Part shown: one piece after another, positions 53,861 to 64,000 of the stretch
Layout of the letters: each line of letters opens with the position of its first letter
Numbering within the stretch: position 1 is the first letter of the stretch
Source: Maylandia zebra
Lineage: Eukaryota; Chordata; Actinopteri; Cichliformes; Cichlidae
Assembly: GCF_041146795.1 (NCBI RefSeq)
Contig: NC_135187.1
Span: forward strand, 1,128,501 to 1,192,500
Reading direction: 5' to 3'
Length of the DNA: 64,000 bases
The notes under the pieces: generated by a model
What the model was told of the DNA's origin: nothing
Database searches by the model: none
The model's input: the letters and a program-made list of their open reading frames with translations, nothing else
Position numbers and translations under genes: made by a program

Positions 53861-54117
53861 CCTCCAAAATAAACTAACCTCTCTTTATTCTCTTAAATAA
53901 TTGGTCTTCACTATGTTCCTATATAGCAATATTTTTTTTTTATTAGTATAATATGAAATTAATTCTACATGTGTCAAATTGTGTGCCAATATTTGCTGGG
54001 TAGTAGAACTGAGACATTAGTCATTACAAAAATTTATTTGAAATAATATTAAAATTCTCAAACAGAAAAACATTAAACATAAATATATAAAATATAACTA
54101 TTTAGAGAGAAAGTATA
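53861..54117. other. AT-rich sequence, no gene
   Basis: Only A/T-rich words and T-runs. Confidence 0.4.
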
Positions 54118-54119
54118 TA

Positions 54120-54577
54120 CAGTGGTCCCTCATTTATTACAACAGGGGTTCTCAGAATAACTAGCCCTTCACCACGCACTTTATACACTTTTTGTCACAC
54201 ACATAAACATTAGTCACAGTTCTCACAAGTTGATTCTCAAAGTGCAAACTTTTCTAGATTTTAAAACGTAAAAGTATTATTATGCCGCGTTTTTTCTTTG
54301 TCTATGTGCCACTTTTGTGCGCCTTTTTCCCTCCCGGTGCAGGGGTCTATTTCCGAATGAGGGTTCATAGTTATGGGTGTTTTTGTGCTGTTTTTTTTAT
54401 TGGACGTGATGGTTATCAAAACCAAACATGATAAATTTGGCAAGCGCAGGAGACACGACACGGAGGAGATTTGTCAATCAGGCTGCAGAATGCAATGTGC
54501 ATTGTTGAAAGTTGTACCGTGCAATAAAAAAATCTGTGAAAAAGCAATTCAGCGACAGATGAACAGTGGGACCACTG
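54120..54577. mobile_element. Tigger/pogo-like MITE with TA target duplication
   Basis: CAGTGGTCCC at 54120 and its reverse complement GGGACCACTG at 54568-54577 form the terminal inverted repeats, each flanked by TA (54118-54119 and 54578-54579). Length 458 bp, no transposase. The terminal sequence and TA duplication match the Tigger branch of Tc1/mariner. Confidence 0.75.
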
Positions 54578-54654
54578 TATACTGTTTATTAATAAACAAT
54601 AACATATATACCTATATGACAACATACATAAATGAACTGCCTACATTAATTCAT

Positions 54655-54925
54655 TGTAAACATACCTTCTGACTGGGACTCCCCTGCTGCCTCTGCGGGC
54701 TGTCCCTGGTCCTTGGGGGGGATGTTCTCCACGGTCTTCACCATATTGCTGCTAATCTCCCGCGGGGTGAGGAAGGAGTCCAGAAACCCCATGACCACGA
54801 AGAACTTCCATCTCCTCCCTGATCCTGCTGCAGACCCACTCCTCTTTCCTTCTCCGTCCTCTTCTCTTTGTTGTATGTGTCCCTGAGGCTCTTCCACTTT
54901 CTCCTGCAGATGTCCTCTGAATAAA
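54655..54925 (-). pseudogene. MADF/SANT-like DNA-binding protein fragment of a PIF/Harbinger transposon
   Basis: The minus strand first encodes CRRKWKSLRDTYNKEK in one frame (about 54915-54865), then in another frame RSGSAAGSGRRWKFF, GFLDSFLTPRE and a Glu/Gln/Pro-rich tail. Together they resemble the MADF domain (RR-W-LRD-Y, then W-FLDPF) of Harbinger accessory proteins, which help the transposase bind DNA. The frame change and missing N-terminus make it a broken fragment. The sequence to about 55145 may belong to the same element. A domesticated host gene is possible but less likely given the shift. Confidence 0.5.
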
Positions 54926-55170
54926 CACATTATCTTGTTAGCGGAAAGGTATATGTTCATCAGTGGGAAAATAGCGGGACAGTAAGCGGGCTTGCTAGCT
55001 TTTGTGCGGCTTCCACGGGTCAGTCAAAAAATTTTAAAATATACTACTTGGACGCGTGACTGAGGCATTTTCGAGACACAAATCTGATTCTGAATTATCT
55101 GGTCGCGTCTATTGCGTTTGGTGTGAACGCACCGTTACACGCCTCTATGCAGCTTCTCTCTTCCTGTTAC

Positions 55171-55198
55171 ACCCCCCCCCCCCCCCAAAAAAAAAAAA
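55171..55198. repeat. Poly-C / poly-A homopolymer pair
   Basis: A run of about 16 C followed by about 12 A, a likely length-error site in sequencing. Confidence 0.8.
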
Positions 55199-55284
55199 CA
55201 TCTCCACTGAGACTGTGTCAGCTCCAAAAAAGACAAAAAACAAACTAAAACCAGCAACAAACAACTTAACTAACCCTAACATAA

Positions 55285-55975
<691 letters not shown>

Positions 55976-55980
55976 TCCAC

Positions 55981-56971
55981 CCACTGTTATCAGTTCTCTG
56001 ACGACTCTGCAATAGTCGGCCTCATCACTGATGGGGATGACAAAGAGTACAGAGAACTGATCCATGACTTTGTGGACTGGTGCCAGCAGAACTACCTCCA
56101 GATCAACACTAATAAAACCAAGGAGCTGGTGGTAGACTTCCACAGGCACAAACATCCTCCACTGCAACCACTGAACATTCAAGGTATGGACATTGAGACT
56201 GTGGACAGCTACAGGTACCTTGATGTTCATCTAAACAATAAACTAAAGTGGACTCATAATTCTGAAGCCCTCTACAGGAAAGGGCAGAGCAGGCTGTACC
56301 TGCTGTGGAGACTCAGGTCGTTTGGAGTGAAGGGCCCACTCCTGAAGACCTTCTATGACTCTGTGGTGGCCTCAGCCATCTTTTATGGTGTGGTCTGCTG
56401 GGGCAGCAGCATCTCTGCCGGGGTAAGGAAGAGACTGAAAAGGCTGATCCGCATGGCCAGCTCTGTTCTAGGATGCCCTCTGGACCCAGTGGAGGTGGTG
56501 AGTGACAGGAGAATGGTGGCTAAGCTGTCACCCCTGTTGGACAACATCTCCCACCCCATGCAGGAGACTCTGACAGCACTGAGCAGCTCCTTCAGTGGCT
56601 GCAGCACCCACGGTGTGGGACGGAGAGATTTTGCAGGTCTTTCTTCCCCACTGCTGTCAGACTCCATAATAAAGACTTTAACTGATCAAGCACACACATC
56701 CATACATATGCAATAATACTAAGTGCAATAGTCTTTTCTGCCATTGTTGTATTTTTACTCAGTTGTATATAGCATTTGTATTCTATTTTTATCCTATTGT
56801 TTATAATATTTTATTTTATTCTATTCTATTCTGTACGGTTGTGTACAGTATCTTATTCTTATTGTATTCCAGGGTTCTCTAATTTTTGCTATATATCTTT
56901 GCACTGACCACTTTCTGCTGTGACAAAACAAATTTCCCACGTGTGGGACTAATAAAGGTTATCTTATCTTA
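55981..56971 (+). mobile_element. 5'-truncated CR1/L2-group LINE 3' end inside the Rex1-type LINE
   Basis: It starts at the RT catalytic motif FSDDSAIVG (about 56000) and continues open to 56716: DWCQQNYLQINTNKTKELVV, YRYLDVHLNNKL, KGQSRLYLLWRLRSFGV, YDSVVASAIFYGVVCWG and ALSSSFSG. A 3'UTR follows, ending AATAAAGG plus the tandem tail TTATCTTATCTTA at 56959-56971. The open frame of 215 codons suggests a fairly recent copy. Confidence 0.7.
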
Positions 56972-57344
56972 ATGATATCCATTTAGACTCTTTTTCTCCA
57001 ACTGATCTTTCTGAGTTAACTTCAATAATTACTTCCTCCAAACCATCAACGTGTCTTTTAGACCCCATTCCTACAAAACTGCTCAAAGAAGTCCTGCCAT
57101 TAATTAATGCTTCAATCTTAAATATGATCAACCTATCTCTAATAATCAGCTATGTACCACAGGCCTTCAAGCTGGCTGTAGTTAAACCTTTACTCAAAAA
57201 GCCTCTCTAGACCCAGCAGTCTTAGCTAATTATAGGCCAATCTCCAACCTTCCTTTATATCAAACATCCTTGAAAGAGTAGTTGTCAAACAGCTAACAGA
57301 TCATCTGCAGAGGAATGGTTTATTTGAAGAGTTTCAGTCAGGTT

Positions 57345-58570
57345 TCAGAGCTCATCACAGCACAGAAACAGCTTTAGTGAAGGTTACAAATGATCTTCTT
57401 ATGGCCTCTGACAGTGGACTCATCTCTATGCTTGTCCTGCTAGACCTCAGTGCAGCGTTCGATACTGTCGACCATAATATCCTATTAGAGCGATTAGAAC
57501 ATGCTGTAGGTATTACAGGTACTGCGCTGCAGTGGTTTGTATCATATCTATCTAATAGACTCCAGTTTGTGCATGTAAATGGAGAGTCCTCTTCACACAC
57601 TGAGGTTAATTATGGAGTTCCACAGGGTTCAGTGCTAGGACCAATTCTGTTTACATTATACATGCTTCCCTTAGGCAGCATCATTAGAAGACATAGCATA
57701 CATTTACACTGCTATGCAGATGACACCCAGCTCTATCTGTCCATGAAGCCAGATAACACACACCAATGAGTTAAACTGCAGGAATGTCTTAAAGACATAA
57801 AGACCTGGATGGCCGCTAACTTTCTGCTTCTTAATCCAGATCAAACTGAGGTTATTGTACTCGGCCCTGAAAAGCTTAGAAATATGGTATCTAAGCAGAT
57901 TCTTACTCTGGATGGCATTACCTTGGCCTCCAGTAACACTGTGAGGAACCTTGGAGTCATTTTTGACCAGGACATGTCCTTCAACGCACATATTAAACAA
58001 ATATGTCAGACTGCTTTCTTCCATTTGTGCAACATCTCTAAAGTTAGAAATATCCTGTCTCAGAGTGACGCTGAAAAACTAGTTCATGCATTTATTACTT
58101 CCAGGCTGGATGACTGTAATTCATTATTATCAGGAAGTCCTAAAAACTCCCTGAAAAGCCTTCAGCTAATCCAAAATGCTGCAGCAAGAGTCCTGACAGG
58201 GACTAGAAAGAGAGAGCAGATTTCTCCTGTTTTGGCTTCCTGTTAAATCCAGAATTCAAAATCCTGCTCCTCACATACAAGGTCTTAAATAATCAGGCCC
58301 CATCTTATCTTAATGACCTTGTAGTACCATATCACCCTATTAGAGCACTTCGATCTCGCTCTGCAGGCCTACTTGTTGTTCCTAGAGTATTTAAAAGTAG
58401 AATGGGAGGCAGAGCCTTCAGTTTTCAGGCCCCTCTTCTGTGGAACCAGCTTCCAGTTTGGATTCAGGAGACAGACACTATCTCTACTTTCAAGATTAGG
58501 CTTCAAACTTTCCTCTTTGCTAAAGCATATAGTTGGGGCTGGACCAGGTGACCCTGAATCCTCCCTTAGT
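57345..58570 (+). pseudogene. LINE reverse transcriptase and C-terminal region
   Basis: RT motifs in order: [19 protein letters not shown] (57436-57492), [13 protein letters not shown] and the catalytic YADDTQLYL (about 57714). A stop at 57768-57770 interrupts, after which the frame resumes with NFLLLNPDQTEVIVLGP, RNLGVIFDQDMSF and ARVLTGTRKR. After a further shift near 58235 the C-terminal block VVPRVFKSRMGGRAFSFQAP and KAYSWGW is recognisable. The upstream RT start (57000-57345) is also shifted. Inactive. Confidence 0.8.
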
Positions 58571-58999
58571 TATGCTGCAATAGACGTAGGCTGCCGGGGG
58601 ATTCCCATGATGCATTGAGTTTTTCCTTTCCAGTCACCTTTCTCACTCACTATGTGTTAACAGACCTCTCTGCATTGAATCATATCTGTTATTAACCTCT
58701 GTCTCTCTTCCACAGCATGTCTTTATCCTGTCTTCCTTCTCTCACCCCAACCAATCACAGCAGATGGCCCCACCCCTCCCTGAGCCTGGTTCTGCTGGAG
58801 GTTTCTTCCTGTTAAAAGGGAGTTTTTCCTTCCCACTGTCGCCAAAGTGCTGCTCATAGGGGCTCATATGATTGTTGGGTTTTCTCTGAATCTATTATTG
58901 TAGGATCTACTGTACAATATAAAGCGCCTTGAGGCGACTGTTGTTGTGATTTGGCACTATATAATTAAAATGGAATTGAATTGAATTGAACCAGCAACA

Positions 59000-59190
59000 C
59001 ACACCAGACAACACAGGGCTTATATACACAAAGAGACAAAGAGACACTGACCTTCAAAATAAAGCAGGAACTCTCACATTCAAAGAAACACAGACTTACA
59101 CGGAGGGAACACACAGGCAGGGATGACTAACACTAAACTGAGGAAGAACTGAACCCAAACCAACGAATATATTACAATAATAGTTCATAC
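59000..59190. repeat. Repeat fragment related to the 59191-59423 element
   Basis: It shares GGGAACA, ACTGAGGAAGAACTGAACCC, AACCAACG and ATATATTACAATAATAG with 59280-59385, in the same order. A partial older copy next to the complete-looking one. Confidence 0.6.
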
Positions 59191-59423
59191 TGTCACGGTT
59201 AGCAGGGCAAACCATGTGGAATTATTAAAGTACCCAAGATGCAGGCACTACTGATGTGAGGGAGCTGTATTTATGGAGAGGGAACATACAAGAAAGGCGA
59301 GGGTGGCAAAAACAGAACTGAGAAAGAACCGAACCAAAACCAACGCGCAAGAAACCATGACCAGAATATATTACAATAATAGAAAACACAAAACGATGGG
59401 TCAAATGACCCAGGACCATGACA
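59191..59423. mobile_element. Short element with TGTCACGG / CCATGACA inverted termini
   Basis: It starts TGTCACGGTT and ends GGACCATGACA, which are inverted repeats with one mismatch over nine bases (TGTCACGGT / TGTCATGGT). I find no clear flanking duplication. The end matches the solo LTR end at 52679 and the fragment end near 48692, so it may be a small LTR or LTR-derived repeat, not a DNA transposon. Confidence 0.5.
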
Positions 59424-60609
59424 ATTTTTTATCGTATTGCTATAGAAGAAATAAAGACACATATGAGTTGACGGAACTATCAGAATCCTCACGTAATCGT
59501 CTAAACTAAAGACTCCAGCCAGCGTACATATGATGGTGTTTAGATTTGCTTGATACTCATTTACAAACATATTTGTTTAAGTTCATTGTGTCCCAGAAAG
59601 AGAAAAACAAATATTTTCTGAATATCTACAAAATATTTTGGAATACAAATTTATTGATGCTCATTTGTTGCTATCGAAACCTTTAAGAACACCAAACAGT
59701 TTACACAAGTGCTACAGTTTATAATTGTGAACTGCAGTGACGGCTGCAGGTGCCTGTGGCGTCCCTGTTTTGTATTGTGCAGTCAGCTAACTCCACAAAG
59801 AGCACTAAACCTCAGAGCTGGATCGGCAGCATGTCAGCTGAACACAGCCTGGCCGCAAAAGAAACCAAACTATTGGAGCTCACAAAGTCTTTTTCTTTTT
59901 TCTTCACTTCTTTCCCACTGCACTTTTACACAGGACAAGGTTTAGAAGGTCGCCCTTTTAATAGTCCACTTTAACCCCTTGAACTAGTTATATTTTTGTT
60001 ATTTATTATGTTTTGGAGTAATTCAACTTATCAGAAGCCAGGAAAATGTATCTTTTTATTTAGATATTTTTTCCTCACAGTCTGACTGCAACACCTGCAA
60101 ACACATATGCATTGACGTTAAGGTTTGTCGGGACAGTGACTAATTGTCCCATTTGATGTGGAACCTCACAGCCTTTTTTTCTCGCTTATTGCCATATCCC
60201 ATAAAGAGACACAATATCCCAGATTACCATTGCCTACAGCTTAAACTTGTGAATAACTAAGAAATCACAAGCAATATGGATTTTAGCCATTCTCAGAAAA
60301 CCTAATGGTTATATATGTATGTATTTTAAATCTAAAATATATGTATATGCTATAAATAAATATGCATGTCTAATACACAGATTCATGTTATCATAACAAG
60401 GAAGGCTATGACTCTTAGTATATTTCATTAGACTAAATAAAAAGCTTCCATAAATGTTTATTGTATTTACTTTTACCTGTGAAATATAATGGTGATAAAA
60501 TATGAAGCACGACAGATTAAGTAAATCCCAAACCTGTTGTGTGCGATTCTCAGTTCAATAAGGAAATGGTCAATGGCATTTAGACTGCTCTTATTTTTCT
60601 ACTCTATCT
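59424..60609. other. Intergenic sequence without recognised gene
   Basis: Mostly AT-rich. The short ORFs at 59709-59974 have no domain and no splice support. Confidence 0.5.
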
Positions 60610-60838
60610 GATCTCTGAGCACTTTACACAACTTGGCTCAGTCACTCAATCACAGCAGCACTTTGTCGAACTAAGTGCTTTCCACCTGACATTCACACAC
60701 ATTCACACTCAGAGAGATGGACGCATCGAAAAGCAATTTAGGGTTAGTATCTTGCCCGAGGATATTTGGCTTTGCAGACTGGAAGGATGGAACCACCAAC
60801 CTTCTAATTAGCAGATGACCTACTCTACCACCTGAGAG
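60610..60838 (-). mobile_element. tRNA-derived SINE, copy 2
   Basis: The minus strand begins (60838 downward) CTCAGGTGGTAGAGTAGG, close to a pol III A box, and 30 bases on has GGTGGTTCCATCC, close to a B box, as in a tRNA-derived head. The body (TGCCCGAGGA, AAGTGCTTTCCACCTGACATT, CACTTTACACAACTTGGCTC on the plus strand) parallels copy 1 at 49190-49435. Confidence 0.7.
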
Positions 60839-61260
60839 ATTATTAGAAAGACATGAACACGATTTATTGATGTACAGAATTTAGATAGAGGTGTTTGGCA
60901 GTTAGACTTCGATGGCCGTCTTGGTGGAACGGAACCCCAGGGATAGGCGACAGGCATTAGGGGAGGACCCCTAGAATCTAGACGCTGGTGGAGGTGAAGA
61001 TGGAGGCTTGAATGGAGGTGATGGGGAGAAGGTGGTTTCACAAAGGTGCCTGCAAAGGAGAATGACAGATGCACAGAGAGATTAAAAGTACGAGGCATGA
61101 AGGCTGCTTGGCCTGGGGAAGGCTGGCAGAAAGATGATAGGACTGGACCAGTGATGTCACAAACAGCTTGACAGCGTGGGAAAGTGGACGTGATGCGAAG
61201 CTTAGATTTGGCTGGGAGCACCTGGGAGCAGACAAATGTGAGGCCATAGATCTTCCTTAC
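60839..61260. other. Unclassified moderately GC-rich segment
   Basis: Higher G content than its flanks and a 133-residue ORF on the minus strand (61221-60820) with no recognisable domain. It may be an unrecognised repeat. No splice-site support for a gene. Confidence 0.35.
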
Positions 61261-63298
61261 TGAACTTGCACATAAGCTTCATTTTCAATTCATGGCATAC
61301 AACCTTTTCAAAATAAAACTACCCTGTCACTGCTGAATGAGCACTCACAGCTCGCTAACAAACTGGATGGATCAGTATTAGTTTATTAGCGTCCTATTTG
61401 CTAAGACAATGAAGAGTTCCTGGTCTGTCTGACAAAGGGCAGCATTTTGGATCCAAACCATATACAACTGTGCTTTTTTTCTTTCTAGCAGCAGCTTTTA
61501 TGGAAGGGACAGAATTTCACTGTTTTTGGTGATGAAAGCTTATAATGCTCAAAACTTGCACCAGTATCTTTTTTCTTGTTCTTGTCCTGCGAATGAACTG
61601 AAAAATATATCATGAAACTTCAGTTTGGACTTGACCCCGTGTATTTCACGTTTAGCACTTTTGCAAAAATGAATAAGGGGAAATCATGGGGTGCTAAATT
61701 CCAGCTTGCATGTGGTAGATCTGGTAACAGTGGGATCCACATGAACCTTTTCCTGTTTGTGAAAAAAACAACACTGACTATATGATTCATCATATTTTGC
61801 AAACAAGGGCTTCAAATGCAGGTAATAAAGTCATAAGTTAAAAATAGATTCTGACACAGGATCCATTTATTATTAGGCTAGATGTGGTTTAGGCTAGATA
61901 TCAGGCTCATGTGGTTATTTTTAGCAAAATTTATAATGACACAACTAAGCAAATATTTTTTTTATTGTAATTATTTATTAATTTTATTGCATGATTTGTA
62001 TAGAAGACAAATACCACTAAGGTCTTACCTTATGTATATAAGGACTTATTGGTGCTTTTATTACAGGGTGGAGATTCAAATGAGTCAGTTCTCCACTATT
62101 TAGTGAGTGAGTCAACATTCCTCTTTTTATTAAAGAAGTATTCAAAGGAATGTTGAGCAACCAGCTTCTGCAGGCCATGCTTAATAGAATAATAGGAGGC
62201 TGAACCAAAGGAACTTTAATAAAAACCGTGCATTATCCATTCGGGTTTTTCCTGTACAGACTTTGGACTGTGCCAGGACCAACCCTGCATTCACTGCGTA
62301 AGCCAGGTATTATACCGCCCATGAAATTCTGCAGCAATATTTCAAGGTTCTTTTCATCACAGATTAGTCAGTAGAAGGGAAGGGGGGGGGGGGGGGAGGG
62401 GGGGTTACTGCAGCCACTTTGCAGTTTCCAAGAACAATTCTGTTTTTAATCCAAAAGGGAAAAGTTTTGTATTTCTAATAGTTTTTTTTAATGATTGTGA
62501 TTTAAACATGAGCAAATGCATCTTTTGACCTAATGTTTTCATTTCAGTTTCACTGTCGGCAACAACAATCAGCTGATCCGAGCAGAGTCGGGCAGAGTGT
62601 GAACCAGTAATACACGACTAGTAGTGACATTAAATCAAAGTTATCCTTGAACTGCAATATCATATGATCTTATTAAGGACTCATAAATAACAACCTCTGA
62701 CAAATTTTATGTTTCATGTGACTGAAAAAAACAACAACCAATAAATAATTTTGGCCAATATATCATCAAATGTGAGTATCGGTCTTTCATACTCTACAAA
62801 CACGTTCTTTCATTGTTTGCACTGAAGCAAAATCTTACTGAACTAACAGGTCGAGCATGAAAAAACCAAATTCAATCATACAATAATAAAAATTAATATA
62901 TACAAATAGCTCTGTTTTTAAATATCCCAGTATATTACAAACAATTAAATATACACTGAAGTGCCCCTCCTGTCATACTGACTTTGTTATTTTCTCTGTA
63001 GAAGATGTGCAGATATTAAGGTTGTGCAACTACTGCAGTGTGTGGACTGTGCTTAAGATGGCTGTTGCTTTTAAAGATTAAAGCTTAATTTTGGACATCA
63101 CTATTAAAGGTGGGTTGATTGCCCTCTCTGCCACTCCACATTGCTGCTCCCCCTCAGGATGTGGGCGCTTGCTGGTTGTGGGCCACCTGGCTGGGTGTTT
63201 TGGCAATGTTGCTGGGGTTTTTCATACACACTCTCATGCTCTCTCTCTCTTTCTGTTCCATTTCTTTTCCTATTCCTCCAGCTTCTTCTCCTCTTTTG
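61261..63298. other. AT-rich intergenic sequence
   Basis: No gene seen. Contains a short inverted repeat CAACATTCCT/AGGAATGTTG (about 62112-62146), a G-run (62382-62405) and, near the right end, CT-rich stretches. Confidence 0.45.
62382..62405. repeat. Poly-G tract
   Basis: G-run with a single A interruption, a potential G-quadruplex on the plus strand and a likely sequencing-length error site. Confidence 0.8.
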
Positions 63299-63510
63299 CC
63301 AGGCCTCGAGGGCCGGTGTCCCTGCAGGTTTTAGATGTGTCCTTGATCCAACACAGCTGATTTAAATGGCTAAATTACTTCCTCAACATGTCCTGAAGTT
63401 CTCCAGAGGCCTGGGAATGAACTAATCATTTGATTCAGGCGTGTTGACCCAGGGTGAGATCTAAAACCTGCAGGACACCAGCCCTCGGGGCCTGGGGTTC
63501 CCTACCCCTG
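63299..63510. mobile_element. Foldback MITE, hAT-type
   Basis: The left arm (63299-63342, CCAGGCCTCGAGGGCCGGTG...) and right arm (63457-63497) are long imperfect inverted repeats, both containing CCTGCAGG and AAAACCTGCAGG/CCTGCAGGTTTT. The right end, read inward, starts CAGGGGTAGGGAACC, a hAT-type terminus. The matching outer left terminus is missing. The loop contains CAACACAGCTGATTTAAATG. Confidence 0.65.
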
Positions 63511-63526
63511 CTTTTGAAGCCCACTG

Positions 63527-63826
63527 TCACAGTCCTCGGTCTGTGACCCGCTTTTTGTCTTTGGACTTTTGATTTTTGCTTATTTGTGAGGAAAAGATTC
63601 TGTTCCTTGTGTTGGTTGTTTCGTATTTGTGTTCTTAGTTCCATGTACAGTCATGTCTCTCTGGTTGTCTATCACTGTTGTGCAGCTGTGTTTCCCGGGT
63701 GATCTGTCTCTGCTCCGATTCCCTTGTGTGGATATATGTGTCCTTGTGTTCCTTGCCACGATCTCCCTCATCCTCCATCTGGTTAGTGTATCTCACTTTA
63801 GGTTTCTTATGTCTTCTTTGGTTTAT
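63527..63826 (+). repeat. Partial repeat starting TGTCACAGTCCTCGG
   Basis: The start resembles the TGTCA(C/T)GGTCC terminus of the elements at 52679 and 59423 in the opposite orientation, followed by a T/G-rich body like theirs. No right terminus is seen before the next repeat. Confidence 0.4.
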
Positions 63827-63828
63827 GT

Positions 63829-64000
63829 ACACTCAACAAAAATATAAACGCAACACCTTTGTTACTGCTCCCATTCCCCATGGGATGGACGTAGAGACCT
63901 AAAATTCATTCCAGATACACAATATAACCATCCCTCCCAAACAGTGGTCACAAATCAGTCCAAATGTGTGGTAGTGGGCACATCAGCCATATTGAGATAA
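63829..64000 (+). mobile_element. Widespread DNA-repeat terminus (CACTCAACAAAAATATAAAC), cut by window end
   Basis: The segment starts after TA with CACTCAACAAAAATATAAAC and continues with GCTCCCATTCCCCATG and GTCACAAATCAGTC. I recall this as the end of a repeat found in many vertebrates. TA before the terminus suggests a TA-targeting DNA transposon (inference). The other end lies outside the window. Confidence 0.4.

Noticed and set aside
60780..60838. Functional tRNA gene
   Set aside because: Only A- and B-box-like words with poor stem pairing, and the segment continues into a SINE body shared with another copy.
61038..61247. Ser/Leu-rich minus-strand ORFs at 60.8-61.2 kb
   Set aside because: No motif, no splice or poly(A) support; probably part of an unrecognised repeat.

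Overview
This window looks like a teleost fish nuclear genome, probably a percomorph (inference). The grounds are spliced exons, one giant mucin-type gene, and a dense nest of typical fish transposable elements: L1-clade, L2/Rex1-type and Rex3-like LINEs, a Penelope-like element, hAT, Tigger and Harbinger remnants, a gypsy integrase relic, a solo LTR and tRNA-derived SINEs.

Layout. (1) 1-230: the last coding exon and poly(A) signal of an unidentified plus-strand gene that starts left of the window. (2) 230-2066: AT-rich DNA with a perfect hairpin and a deleted gypsy integrase. (3) 2067-9265: a 5'-truncated minus-strand L1-clade LINE (endonuclease, RT, very GC-rich 3'UTR, A-tail) flanked by a 14-bp target-site duplication. 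A 1.1-kb non-autonomous hAT element with its own 8-bp duplication sits inside its endonuclease domain. (4) 9266-48270: a minus-strand gene for a Thr/Pro/Ala-rich mucin-like protein of about 12,580 residues. Almost all of it lies in one 37.7-kb exon built from roughly 21-bp (7-residue) units in three levels of higher-order repeats. A TATA-like box, a short 5'UTR exon, a signal-peptide exon with a strong Kozak context, a 97-bp intron, a GPI-type hydrophobic C-terminus and AATAAA signals can all be placed. (5) 48.3-64 kb: a transposon graveyard with no recognisable host gene. It holds a Rex3-like tail, two related tRNA-derived SINEs, a second copy of the hAT family from region 3, a Penelope GIY-YIG fragment split by a solo LTR, a Tigger-like MITE, a Harbinger MADF fragment, an L2/Rex1-type LINE carrying part of another LINE, a foldback MITE, and the start of another repeat at the right edge.

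The centrepiece is the giant mucin-like gene. Every higher-order repeat length I could measure is a multiple of three and no stop interrupts 37.7 kb, so the array behaves as protein-coding sequence that grew by in-frame tandem and segmental duplication, not as simple satellite DNA. Many ORFs on both strands of the array (Val/Gly/Ala, Gln/Leu/Pro and Cys/Ser-rich) are shadows of this one frame and are not annotated.
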